This document shows positions 16,424-24,988 of a stretch of DNA of 64,000 bases, piece by piece (the stretch's first letter is position 1; each line of letters begins with the position of its first letter). A program made the position numbers and the translations under genes. This stretch comes from DAOUBP01 sp034432655. GTDB lineage: Bacteria > Chloroflexota > Anaerolineae > CG2-30-64-16. Below the pieces are notes generated by a model, which saw only the letters and a program-made list of their open reading frames with translations, was not told where the DNA came from and did not search any database. The stretch lies in assembly GCA_034432655.1 (NCBI GenBank), contig DAOUBP010000086.1, forward strand, positions 1-64,000, given 5' to 3'.

Positions 16424-18955
16424 ATGCAAACACCGTGTGAACCGGCTGTAGCCACAGCCCAGGCCCCGCGCTACCAGGTCAAACAGCCGAAAAACCTTTC
16501 CCCGCGCATCCGCTGGCTGCGAGATTACTATTTCCAGGGGGTCGGCCGACGCTGGAACAACGAGTACACTTCCTGGACTACCGGCACACCCTGGGACTTC
16601 CAATACCCGGAGCTGAGCTTCCACATCGTCCCCGAGACCTACGCTTTCTTACAGACTTTTCGCTCCTCCTTCGCGCAGACCGCGCGACGGGTGACACTCG
16701 ACCCGCAGTTCTGGACGTGGAGCCTGCCGGAGCGACGCGCCTGGTTCCTGCGCGAGGTAATGGTCCGCTACCTGCCGGCCGAGGTGCTGCCGGGGGATTT
16801 GATCGCAGGCGGCCGCTTCAACGTCATGACCTCCACCTGTCTGACCGAACAGGAGGCAAAGGAATACGACCGCCTGGTGATCGGCAAGAACGGCGTTCGC
16901 GCAACGATGAAGTGGTTCCATGACCACGGCTACGGAAACGCCGGCGCGACCAGCGGCCACCTCATCCCCGACTACCCGCGAGTGCTGAACGAGGGATGGC
17001 GGGGCATCTACGCTGACCTGGAGCGACGTTATCAGGCGCTCTCGCCTGCGGAGCAACGCGGCCCGCGCGGGGGCCAGTTGCGGGCCATGATGACCGCAGC
17101 CACCATCGCGCGTGACCTGGCGGCGCGCTACGCCGGTGTCTGCGCGGCGCAGGCCGAACGAGAGGCCGACCCCGTCCGTCGGGGCGAACTGCAGCAAATG
17201 GCCGCCAATCTGCGGCGCGTGCCATGGGAACCAGCGCAAGACTTCTGGGAAGCGGTGCAGGCGCTGTGGCTGACCCACATGTTAGTGATGAGCGACGAGA
17301 ACTACCCCGGCCCCGGCGTCTCCTTTGGTCGGATTGACCAGTACCTCTTCCCGTTCTGGCAGAAGTCCATCACCGAAGGAATGGATCGCGAGTTCGGCAA
17401 GGAGATCCTCAAGTGTTTCTGGATCCACGCCAACACAGCCTACGACGCCATGATCCGCACCGGCGGCAACCAGGGCATCACGGCCGGCTACGGCCAGCTC
17501 CTCACCCTGGGCGGCCTGGGCCCGGGCGGCGCGGATATGACCAATGACCTGACCTACGCCATGCTCGAGGTCATTGACGAGATGTCCCCCATCCTGGAGC
17601 CCAAGCCCAACGTCAGGTTGCATCGCAATACGCCCGACCGCCTGCTGGACAAAGTGGTGGAAATGGTGGCCTCCAGCCAGGGCGCGCCGTTCCTGCTCAA
17701 CTTCGATGAGCGCTCGATGGCAGGACTACTGCTGCAGGCGCGCAAAGCCGGCGTCGAAACACTGATCCACCCCGGCAACGTGCACGATTACGCGCCGGTC
17801 GGCTGCCTGGAAAACACTATGTGCGGCAACGACCGCTCCGGCACGGTGGACTGCAACCTCAACTTGCTCAAGGCCGTGGAACTGGCCCTGACCGGCGGCT
17901 ACGACCTGATCCCGTACACCGATCCGATGACAGGCAAGACCGATCCCCCGCGGCGCTGGGGCCCCGATACCGGCGACGCGACCCGTTTTGCCACATGGGA
18001 ACAGTTCTGGAACGCTTACGCCGAACAGACCCGCTTTATCGTCAGGAAGATCGTCGAACTCTACGAGCTGAGCGAGGCAGTGCGGGCACGCTTTGCGCCC
18101 ACCCCCTACCTTTCATGCCTGGTGCGCGGCTGTGCGGAGAAGGGGCTGGACGTGACCCAAGGCGGCGCCGAGCTGAACTTCGTCACCGTGGAGGGGGTCA
18201 CCTTTGCCACCACCGTGGACTCGTTGCTGGCGATCCGTTATCTGGTCTACGACAAACGGATCTGCAGCATGGCCGAGCTGATCCAGGCGTTGAAGGACAA
18301 CTGGCAGGGCCATGAGGTGTTGCAGGCCCGGGCGCTGCACAAAGCCCCGAAGTACGGCCGGGACGACGACGCCGCGGACGAGATGGGCCGCCGTGTCATG
18401 GAGCTGTGGACGGAGGAAGTCTGGAAGCACAAAACCCGGAGCACCAACCGCCAGTTCCGGCCGGGCATGTTAAGCTGGAACTACTGGATTGCGGACAGCT
18501 TCATCCTGCCCGCCAGCCCCGACGGACGGCCCAGGGGCAAATTCCTGTCCAACGCCTTGTGTCCCTCCAACGGCGCGGATACTGAAGGCCCCACAGCCAA
18601 CGTCAACTCGGTGGGCAAGGTGCTGGGCGGCCGGTCGCCGGGCAACGGCCATTGGCAGGACTACCTCAACCTGTTGCCCAACGGCGGCAGCCACACCATG
18701 ACGTTCAGCCCGTCCCTGTTGCGTGACCCCGAGCATCGGGCCAAGTTCAAGGCGTTCCTGCGCGGCTATGCGGAGAACGGCGGCACCGCGCTTCAGATCA
18801 ACCTGATCGATGCGGACATGCTGCGTGATGCCCAACGCCACCCGGAGAACTACCGCCATCTGCTGGTGCGCGTGACGGGCTACAACGCCTACTTCACCAG
18901 CATCGGCAAGGAACTGCAGGACGAGATCATCGCCCGGGAGAGCCATCGCCTGTGA
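16424..18955 (+). CDS. Glycyl radical enzyme of the dehydratase/lyase group
   Basis: Glycyl radical enzymes use a backbone Gly radical and a Cys thiyl to break C-O, C-N, C-C or C-S bonds without oxygen. In this 843-residue protein the active-site loop is VGC461LE463NTMCGND. A single Cys with Glu two residues on is the eliminase pattern, not the Cys-Cys of pyruvate formate-lyase. The radical loop RVTGYNAYF places the radical at Gly819, 25 residues from the end. ATG 16424 has a GGAGG-type site; a longer frame from 16358 is unlikely. The loop does not match the GCVEP I expect for glycerol, propanediol or choline enzymes, so the substrate is open. The activase gene overlaps its stop. Confidence 0.9.
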   Translation: MQTPCEPAVATAQAPRYQVKQPKNLSPRIRWLRDYYFQGVGRRWNNEYTSWTTGTPWDFQYPELSFHIVPETYAFLQTFRSSFAQTARRVTLDPQFWTWSLPERRAWFLREVMVRYLPAEVLPGDLIAGGRFNVMTSTCLTEQEAKEYDRLVIGKNGVRATMKWFHDHGYGNAGATSGHLIPDYPRVLNEGWRGIYADLERRYQALSPAEQRGPRGGQLRAMMTAATIARDLAARYAGVCAAQAEREADPVRRGELQQMAANLRRVPWEPAQDFWEAVQALWLTHMLVMSDENYPGPGVSFGRIDQYLFPFWQKSITEGMDREFGKEILKCFWIHANTAYDAMIRTGGNQGITAGYGQLLTLGGLGPGGADMTNDLTYAMLEVIDEMSPILEPKPNVRLHRNTPDRLLDKVVEMVASSQGAPFLLNFDERSMAGLLLQARKAGVETLIHPGNVHDYAPVGCLENTMCGNDRSGTVDCNLNLLKAVELALTGGYDLIPYTDPMTGKTDPPRRWGPDTGDATRFATWEQFWNAYAEQTRFIVRKIVELYELSEAVRARFAPTPYLSCLVRGCAEKGLDVTQGGAELNFVTVEGVTFATTVDSLLAIRYLVYDKRICSMAELIQALKDNWQGHEVLQARALHKAPKYGRDDDAADEMGRRVMELWTEEVWKHKTRSTNRQFRPGMLSWNYWIADSFILPASPDGRPRGKFLSNALCPSNGADTEGPTANVNSVGKVLGGRSPGNGHWQDYLNLLPNGGSHTMTFSPSLLRDPEHRAKFKAFLRGYAENGGTALQINLIDADMLRDAQRHPENYRHLLVRVTGYNAYFTSIGKELQDEIIARESHRL

Positions 18956-19929
18956 ACCACGCCGCCCTCATCCTGCACCTGCAACGCCTCTCCACCGAGG
19001 ACGGGCCGGGGCTGCGGACCACCGTCTTCTTCAAGGGCTGTTCGCTGCGTTGCACGTGGTGCCACAACCCGGAGAGCCTGTCGCCACATCCACAAATCCA
19101 GTGGCTGGAAAACCGCTGCATCGGCTGTGGCACCTGTCTCTCTGCCTGTCCGTGCGGCGGCCTGACCAGGACGACGAAAGGACTGGTCATCAACCGCGCG
19201 CTTTGCCAGGGGTGCGGCACCTGCGCCGAGGCGTGCCCGGCCGGCGCGCTGGAACTGCTCGGCACGCGCGTCGAGCTGGACGATCTGGTCGCGCGGCTGC
19301 TGAAGGATCGCAGCTTCTTCATGGTATCGGGCGGGGGCGTCACTGCATCGGGCGGCGAGCCGACGCTTCAGGCCCCTTTTGTGGCGGCCCTGTTCCAACG
19401 GCTGCAGGCCGAGGGGGTGCATACGGCCCTCGATACGTCCGGTGCCTGCGCGGCATCGGCCTTGGAGACAATCCTGCCACACACCGACCTGGTGCTCTAC
19501 GACCTGAAAGAGATAGATGGGGAGAAGCACCGCCTTTTCACCGGCCAGGACAACACCCGTATTCTGGAGAACGTCTTATTGACCAGGAAATGGCAGCTGG
19601 TTAAAGGGAACAGATCGCCGGCCTTGTGGATCCGGACGCCCCTGATTCCGGGCGCGACTGCGACCGCGGACAACATCACCGGCATCGGCCGCTTTATCGC
19701 AGAAGAGCTGGACGGCGCGGTCGAACGGTGGGAGCTATGCGCGTTCAACAACCTTTGCCGGGACAAGTATCGCCGGTTGGGGATGACATGGGCCTTTGCG
19801 GACACCGCGCTGCTTTCCGCGGCCGAAATCTCAGAGCTGACCGATTGTGCCCGGCGTTCGGGGGTGGACCCCGCCATCGTCGTCGCCACCGGCGCTGCCC
19901 GGACGTCGCTTCCGCAACAGGTTCAATGA
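18952..19929 (+). CDS. Glycyl radical enzyme activase (radical SAM)
   Basis: This PflA-like radical SAM protein abstracts hydrogen from the partner's radical Gly. The SAM cluster motif CSLRCTWC (Cys at about 30, 34, 37) follows STEDGPGLRTTVFFKG. Two ferredoxin-type [4Fe-4S] motifs come next, CIGCGTCLSAC and CQGCGTCAEAC, as in activases of the dehydratase and decarboxylase classes. SGGEPTLQ binds SAM. At 325 residues the length is standard. The GTG start overlaps the glycyl radical enzyme stop as GTGA, ensuring co-expression. Confidence 0.94.
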   Translation: MNHAALILHLQRLSTEDGPGLRTTVFFKGCSLRCTWCHNPESLSPHPQIQWLENRCIGCGTCLSACPCGGLTRTTKGLVINRALCQGCGTCAEACPAGALELLGTRVELDDLVARLLKDRSFFMVSGGGVTASGGEPTLQAPFVAALFQRLQAEGVHTALDTSGACAASALETILPHTDLVLYDLKEIDGEKHRLFTGQDNTRILENVLLTRKWQLVKGNRSPALWIRTPLIPGATATADNITGIGRFIAEELDGAVERWELCAFNNLCRDKYRRLGMTWAFADTALLSAAEISELTDCARRSGVDPAIVVATGAARTSLPQQVQ

Positions 19930-20024
19930 CAAAACACGGTAATTGCGAGTTTCTGGTAAAGCCGGGTTGCGTAAAGGGTATCATCCAGCGATAATGGGCA
20001 CGAATCTATCCTGGAGGTATCCCC
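19930..20024 (+). other. Left flank of the IS982-like element
   Basis: The 95 bases between the activase stop and the transposase ATG are A/T-richer than the neighbourhood and probably hold the left end of the insertion sequence. No clear inverted repeat partner was found at 20976-21140. Confidence 0.35.
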
Positions 20025-20975
20025 ATGAAAGGCCTGACCGACTATCTCACGAACCAATCCTGGGAAGACACGATTATCGCTACTTTTGTTTTCGTTGATG
20101 ATTATCTTCAGGCAGCCCAACAGCGGATTGGCTTTCGTCGCCGCCGGGGGCCGGCCCCTGAACACGATGACAGCGTTATTATCACCATCGCTTTGGTCGC
20201 CGAGTACTGGTTCGGCGGCGATGAAGATAAAGCGCTGGCCTTTCTGCGTCAGTACCATGCGGATCTGTGGTCGAGCGGTATCCCCGATGCTGGGCGGTTC
20301 AATGTCCGCCGCCGCGCCTTGACCCTGGTGATGGAAGAAATCCGACGCCAGTTGCGCGACCGCTGGCGTGCCGAGCGCCCTGCCGCAGACCAGACCCATG
20401 CCGAAGCGGACAACCTGGAGGCCCGCATCCGGTTAGTGGATAGTGCGCCGGTCATCCTGGCCAGTCGGCCGCGGGGCCATGCGTCACGGATCAGCGAACC
20501 GGAAGACCGCCACGAATGGTTTGGGGTCTGCACCAGTCAACAATTCAAGTTCTTTGGCGGACGTTTTCATGCCACGGTGGACAGTGATCAGATGCTCGAC
20601 GAGTGGCTGCTGGCGCCCGGCTCATATAGCGATCTCAAAGTGCTGCCTGCGTTGTGTGACGGTTACCATGACCTGATCTATATCGGCGACAAAGGCTACG
20701 TAGATGCCAAGACCGAAGACCTGCTTTGGGAGCGCGGTCGTCATCTGTTGCTGCCGCTGCGCCGCGACAACCAGCATGACCAATGGCCAGCGGGCATTCA
20801 GCGTATCCTGGGCCGCCTGCGCCATCGCATTGAATCGGCTTTCAGTGTGCTGACCACGGCCTTTACGTTGCGTTTCCCACATTCTCGGTCACTGACGGGC
20901 TGTCTGAGTCGCCTGGCGACCAAAGCCTTGGCTTACACGCTCAGCTTCTTCTTGGCGCAACGTGCTGCCGCATAA
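20025..20975 (+). CDS. IS982-family transposase
   Basis: The 316-residue frame begins with FVFVDDYLQ, typical of IS982 transposases, and has a DDE catalytic set: Asp139 (LVDSAPV), Asp222 (IGDKGYVD) and Glu270 (RHRIESAFSVL). It is full length with no frameshift, so it may be active. A CTGGAGG site precedes ATG 20025. I could not identify a matching pair of terminal inverted repeats; a candidate left end is the gggttgcgtaaaggg region near 19964-19979. It interrupts the space just after the glycyl radical operon. Confidence 0.9.
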   Translation: MKGLTDYLTNQSWEDTIIATFVFVDDYLQAAQQRIGFRRRRGPAPEHDDSVIITIALVAEYWFGGDEDKALAFLRQYHADLWSSGIPDAGRFNVRRRALTLVMEEIRRQLRDRWRAERPAADQTHAEADNLEARIRLVDSAPVILASRPRGHASRISEPEDRHEWFGVCTSQQFKFFGGRFHATVDSDQMLDEWLLAPGSYSDLKVLPALCDGYHDLIYIGDKGYVDAKTEDLLWERGRHLLLPLRRDNQHDQWPAGIQRILGRLRHRIESAFSVLTTAFTLRFPHSRSLTGCLSRLATKALAYTLSFFLAQRAAA

Positions 20976-21263
20976 CCGGTGCAGGCCCTGGCTGTCGGAT
21001 AGGTGACCGGCAAGGTCGTTGGCTGATGCCTCTCGGCGCTGTTTGCCGAGAAGGCTTATTTGAACTTGCCTGCCGTCAGCATGATCGCGTTGTACTGCAG
21101 GTAGGCCCGAAAAACCCGCAGATAGAGTAGTATTTGCTATCGCATGTGTTTCGAAAGCGCACGTGTCAGGTTGCGGAATAAATTCCGCGTTACACCGTTA
21201 CTTTGTAGCATTGGCGTCGAAAGCGCACGTGTCAGGTTGCGGAATAAATTCCGCGTTACGGTT
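20976..21263. repeat. Intergenic stretch with a hairpin and a 43-bp direct repeat pair
   Basis: Near 21030-21050 a ctcggcg/gccgag hairpin occurs. Two identical 43-bp direct repeats lie at 21151-21193 and 21217-21259 (tcgaaagcgcacgtgtcagg... ending ttccgcgttac), each with a gcggaa/ttccgc palindrome. The second abuts the stop of the convergent glycosidase gene. No gene is apparent. Confidence 0.8.
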
Positions 21264-22538
21264 TTAGGTGTTTGGTTTCAACGCGTCGAACAAAGGGGTT
21301 TCACGGGTTTTCACCGCGTGATAAGCGTAAATGTACATGCCGGCCGACCAGGCCTGATAAGGATAACCCATCGGGTGGCCGGTTTCGCCGTGCAGCCACT
21401 CGTTGAACTCCCATTCCTCGCGCACGCCCAGGCGGTTGGCCGCAGCCAGGTCACCGAGCAGGTTTTCCGCCTCTTGCATCCAGCCCACTTTGACCAGCGC
21501 GGCGATGTGAAAACCGCCGATGAACGGCCAGATGCCGCCGTTGTGATACTGGTGCGGCAGGTTCAGGTTACGGCTGCGGTAATACTCGCGCCATTCGGGA
21601 TTGCCCGGGTAGATCGGCGGGTAGATGGCCTTGGTGGGGTAAGGTGATGCGGCACCCACCTGGTACAAATAGCGCAAGATGTGATCGGTGCGGTGCTGAT
21701 TGGCCAGGCCGCACAGCACCGCCAGCAAGTTGCCCAGGCTGTCGCAATGGTCGCCGTACTCCCGGAACGCGACATACGGCAGGTAGAACGGCCGGCTGGA
21801 GATGGTGCCCACGTTGTGGTAGAGCATATACCACTCCATGCGCATCTTCTTCAGCTTCTCCAGATGTTCGGCGAAGTGCGCTGGCACCCAGCAGCGATCC
21901 ACCCACAGGAGAAGGTTGAGCCGCTCGAAAACGTCAGCGGCCAGGCAGGCGCCATGGGCCTTCGGCACCGTCTTGCCGCACGCTTCTGCCATCGCCACCC
22001 GGGCGTAGAGCGCCGCGCCGTACAGGACGTTGTCATAAAGTACGTTGTAGCGCACGGCCATTAAGTCCATCCAATCGCCGGCCTCGGGCACCTCCAGCAG
22101 GCCACATTCGTTCATGTCCTGATAGCGCAGCCAGAGAGCGGCCAGTTCCAGGCGGGGCCAGTTCTCGGCCAGGTAGGCCAGGTCTCCGGTGTGCAGGAAG
22201 TGATAGTAGTGGCCCAGGATGAACCACAGGTTGGCGTCCACAGCCCCGGCGTTTTCGGTGGAGCGCTCGCCGGTCTCGGGATGGACGTTGAGGGGCACCA
22301 GGCCCAGCTCGGACTGGTGCTTGCCGAGCGTATCCAGTGAGGCCCGGAAAGCCGACAGCAGCTCCGGATCGCCGGTTAACACGGCGCCCAGGCCGGTGAT
22401 CATGCTGTCGCGGGCCCAGATCTGCGGATAGCCCGGCACCAGGGCTGAAGCGCGAAAGCCATGCGGCGTGACACAGCGCCTGAGCACATCTTTGGCGCGT
22501 TGATAAGCTTCTTCGATCAGTGCTGCACGAGCATCCAT
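21264..22538 (-). CDS. Six-hairpin glycosidase, amylo-alpha-1,6-glucosidase-like
   Basis: The 424-residue protein has the alpha/alpha-toroid pattern of glycogen-debranching and related glycosidases. Useful motifs are PQIWARDSMITGLGA, DANLWFILGHYYHFLHTGD, PEAGDWMDLMAVRYNVLYDN, and a C-terminal EFNEWLHGETG followed by GYPYQAWSAGMYIYAY. It is shorter than full debranching enzymes and has no second domain or signal peptide, so it acts in the cytoplasm. The substrate may be an alpha-glucan or a sugar such as sucrose; sequence alone does not decide. It is divergent from the aldo/keto reductase. Confidence 0.78.
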   Translation of the reverse strand: MDARAALIEEAYQRAKDVLRRCVTPHGFRASALVPGYPQIWARDSMITGLGAVLTGDPELLSAFRASLDTLGKHQSELGLVPLNVHPETGERSTENAGAVDANLWFILGHYYHFLHTGDLAYLAENWPRLELAALWLRYQDMNECGLLEVPEAGDWMDLMAVRYNVLYDNVLYGAALYARVAMAEACGKTVPKAHGACLAADVFERLNLLLWVDRCWVPAHFAEHLEKLKKMRMEWYMLYHNVGTISSRPFYLPYVAFREYGDHCDSLGNLLAVLCGLANQHRTDHILRYLYQVGAASPYPTKAIYPPIYPGNPEWREYYRSRNLNLPHQYHNGGIWPFIGGFHIAALVKVGWMQEAENLLGDLAAANRLGVREEWEFNEWLHGETGHPMGYPYQAWSAGMYIYAYHAVKTRETPLFDALKPNT

Positions 22539-22664
22539 AAGTTGTCGGCCGATGGGTTTCCCGGTGGCGCGCTATTCGACCGGGTTGTGTCGTTCTCGCC
22601 TGGCTTGAGTATAGTCGTCCCCGTGTCCGGTGTCAACAATGCCATCATCGGGCCTGGCAAACCC

Positions 22665-22693
22665 TTGACGGCTGCCGTCTCTCTCGTTACAAT
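22665..22693 (+). promoter_or_regulatory. Sigma70 promoter of the aldo/keto reductase
   Basis: TTGACG (22665-22670), a 17-base spacer and TACAAT (22688-22693) precede the AAAGGAGG ribosome site and ATG 22728. It lies in the 189-base divergent gap with the glycosidase gene. Confidence 0.75.
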
Positions 22694-22727
22694 GTGATCG
22701 GATACATCACAAAAGGAGGCTGACACA

Positions 22728-23702
22728 ATGAAGTATCGCCGCTTTGGCCGGACAGGTTGGCAGGTGTCCGAGATCGGTTACGGCATGTGGGGGATGGGCG
22801 GCTGGACCGGCTCGGACGATGCGCAGTCAATGGCCGCGCTGCAGCGCAGTGTGGAGCTGGGGTGCAACTTCTTCGATACGGCCTGGGCCTATGGCGCAGG
22901 ACATAGCGAGCGTTTGCTGGGCGACCTGGTGCGGGCGAATCCTGGCGTCAAGCTGTACACGGCCACCAAGATCCCGCCCAAGAATTTCAAGTGGCCCAGC
23001 CGGCGCGAGTATACCCTGGACGACTGCTTTCCGCCCGAACACATCGAGCAGTATGTCCACAGCAGCCTGCGCAACGCGGGCCTGGAGAGCTTTGACCTGA
23101 TCCAGTTTCACACCTGGGAGGACAGCTGGCTGCAGGATGACCGCTGGGCGCGCAAGATGGAGGAGCTCAAACGGCAGGGGCTCGTCCACGCGGTCGGCAT
23201 CAGCATCAACCGGTGGGAACCGTGGAACGGTGTGCAGGCTGTCCGCAGCGGCCTGATTGACGCCGTGCAAGTGATTTACAACATCTTCGACCAGAACCCC
23301 GAGGACGAGCTCTTCCCCGCCTGTCAGGAGCACGACGTGGCCGTCATCGCGCGGGTGCCTTTCGACGAGGGCTCCCTGACCGGGACGCTGACCAAGGACA
23401 GCAAGTGGCCCGAGGGGGACTGGCGCAACACCTATTTTGTGCCCGAGAATCTGATCCCCAGCGTGGAGCGCGCCGACCGGTTGAAGCCCATCGCAGCAGC
23501 CGCCGGCCTTTCCATGCCCGAGATGGCTTTGCGGTTTATCCTGAGCAATCCGACCGTGAGCACGGTGATCCCGGGCATGCGGAAGCTGCACCATGTGGAG
23601 GCGAACATCGCTGCCTCGGACGCCGGCCCGCTGCCCCCTGAGCTGCTGGCCGAGCTGCGCAAGCACCGCTGGGTGCGCCATCCGACGGCGTGGTCGCAAT
23701 GA
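22728..23702 (+). CDS. Aldo/keto reductase
   Basis: NADPH-dependent aldo/keto reductases reduce aldehydes and ketones. The 324-residue protein starts MKYRRFGRTGWQVSEIGYG and keeps the catalytic tetrad: Asp of NFFDTAWAYG with Tyr of that segment, Lys of YTATKIPP, and His of IQFHTW. The C-terminal VSTVIPGMRKLHHVEAN binds cofactor. A strong promoter and ribosome site suggest good expression. The substrate is not evident. It converges on a nitroreductase across a perfect hairpin. Confidence 0.92.
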   Translation: MKYRRFGRTGWQVSEIGYGMWGMGGWTGSDDAQSMAALQRSVELGCNFFDTAWAYGAGHSERLLGDLVRANPGVKLYTATKIPPKNFKWPSRREYTLDDCFPPEHIEQYVHSSLRNAGLESFDLIQFHTWEDSWLQDDRWARKMEELKRQGLVHAVGISINRWEPWNGVQAVRSGLIDAVQVIYNIFDQNPEDELFPACQEHDVAVIARVPFDEGSLTGTLTKDSKWPEGDWRNTYFVPENLIPSVERADRLKPIAAAAGLSMPEMALRFILSNPTVSTVIPGMRKLHHVEANIAASDAGPLPPELLAELRKHRWVRHPTAWSQ

Positions 23703-23749
23703 GGCCTGAGCGTTCACGCCTCTTACAACGCCACGACCGCTGAGGCCAA

Positions 23750-23772
23750 GGGCAACGCCGCAGGCGTTGCCC
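23750..23772. terminator. Hairpin between convergent genes
   Basis: gggcaacgcc-gca-ggcgttgccc is a perfect 10-bp stem between the aldo/keto reductase and nitroreductase stops and could serve both strands. Confidence 0.5.
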
Positions 23773-24551
23773 TACCCCAGCTCGAACCCCTGGGCCTCGA
23801 GCACGCTGCGCAGCCCCGTCCGGCTGGGTTGCGAGACGCGCCGCGCCGAGTGTTCCAGCCAGCCGTAGTCCTCCATCTCGCCCGTCTTGCCGGGCACCGG
23901 AACCTGGCGGCCGCCGTAGATGCCGGTGGCCGCCATAGTTTTGTCGTACGCGGCCAGGGCGGCCTCCTCGGCCGCGCGGCTGTAGCGCTCCCAATGCAGG
24001 ACCGCCGCCAACGGCAGCCGGGGCCGGATCGGCGGCTGTCTGGCCGGCCAGCCCACCGTCATGCCGGTGATCGGGAAGGTCAGCCGCGGCAGTTCCAGCA
24101 GCTCGATCACCTGGGCCGGGTTGTTACGGATGCCGCCGATGTAGCAGATGCCCAGGCCCAACGATTCCGCGGCCAGAGCGGCTGTCTGGGCGGCAATCGC
24201 TGCGTCCACTGCGGCGACCAGGAAATTCTCCACGTAACCGGTCACCTGGACATAGCCTCGCAACTGGCAGACCCGGTCAAGGCGGGCCAGGTCGGCGCAC
24301 CAGGCCAGGAAAACCGGGGCCTGGGCGATGTGCGCCTGGTTCCCGCACAGCTCAGCCAGACGCTCACGGCGTTCCGGCTCGGTCACGGCCACCACACTCC
24401 ACATCTGGAGGTTGGAAGAAGTTGAGGTGCGTTGCGCGGCCGCGACGATCGTTTCGACCATTTCGGCCGGCAGGGGATCGGGCCGGTAAGCGCGCACCGA
24501 GCCGTGCCGGTGGATGACTTCGAGGGTCGGGTTGGTGAGGGTCGGGTTCAT
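23772..24551 (-). CDS. NfsA-like NADPH-dependent nitroreductase/flavin oxidoreductase
   Basis: The 259-residue protein has the FMN-binding nitroreductase fold of the NfsA/FRP group. IHRHGSVRAYRPDPLP and AAQRTSTSSNLQMWSVVAV bind FMN at the N-terminus. The central AALAAESLGLGICYIGGIRNNP and GMTVGWPARQPPIRPRLP are family landmarks, and the C-terminus is longer as in NfsA. It probably reduces nitroaromatics, quinones or flavins with NADPH. The first residues (NPTLTNPTLEV) are word-repeat-like. Confidence 0.9.
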   Translation of the reverse strand: MNPTLTNPTLEVIHRHGSVRAYRPDPLPAEMVETIVAAAQRTSTSSNLQMWSVVAVTEPERRERLAELCGNQAHIAQAPVFLAWCADLARLDRVCQLRGYVQVTGYVENFLVAAVDAAIAAQTAALAAESLGLGICYIGGIRNNPAQVIELLELPRLTFPITGMTVGWPARQPPIRPRLPLAAVLHWERYSRAAEEAALAAYDKTMAATGIYGGRQVPVPGKTGEMEDYGWLEHSARRVSQPSRTGLRSVLEAQGFELG

Positions 24552-24725
24552 GTGAGTTGTGATCCTTTTCTCTGAGGTGTGTTGCGATGTTACCCGGAAA
24601 CAGCGAAATGCGCAAAGATATGAAAAAAGTCGCTGCGAATCGGGGTTGAGTGACGTATTGTGTGCGCAGGATGACGGCTATCGGTCTCCTTTTATGCCGT
24701 CATTCTGGCGCCAGGGAGCAGGTTG

Positions 24726-24974
24726 ATGCGGCTTTCATTACGTGGCATCGGTGTGGCCGTTATTGTCGTCTACCTGGCCGATTTAGGCGGCGTGGAAAAG
24801 GAGCCCGGTCTGATCGTGGGGCCGGGGTGGCAGGCGCGGGTGTGGGCCGGCGAACCGGTCCGGCTCCACGCGCTGCGGCTGGGGGTCACCGAGGTCGAGT
24901 TCAGCGGCGAGCCAGCCGCCGTTGAACAGGTTGTGATGGAGTTTCAGAGAAAGGCCATCCGGGCAGGAGGCTAG
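24726..24974 (+). CDS. Small protein upstream of the globin-MoaD fusion, family unknown
   Basis: An 82-residue frame (ATG 24726; TTG 24723 also possible) ends with a Gly-Gly (AIRAGG) and lies 14 bases before the globin-MoaD gene. Its sequence (GPGWQARVWAGEPVRLHALRLG, then VEFSGEPAAVEQVVMEF) suggests a small alpha/beta fold. A terminal Gly-Gly is notable because the downstream MoaD domain lacks one, but I do not recognise this as a MoaD protein. Function unknown; context suggests a link to the AOR locus. Confidence 0.6.
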   Translation: MRLSLRGIGVAVIVVYLADLGGVEKEPGLIVGPGWQARVWAGEPVRLHALRLGVTEVEFSGEPAAVEQVVMEFQRKAIRAGG

Positions 24975-24988
24975 AAGCTGGAGGGGCG

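Noticed and set aside
16424..18955. Annotation as pyruvate formate-lyase
   Set aside because: The active site has a single Cys followed by Leu-Glu, not the adjacent Cys-Cys pair of pyruvate formate-lyase.
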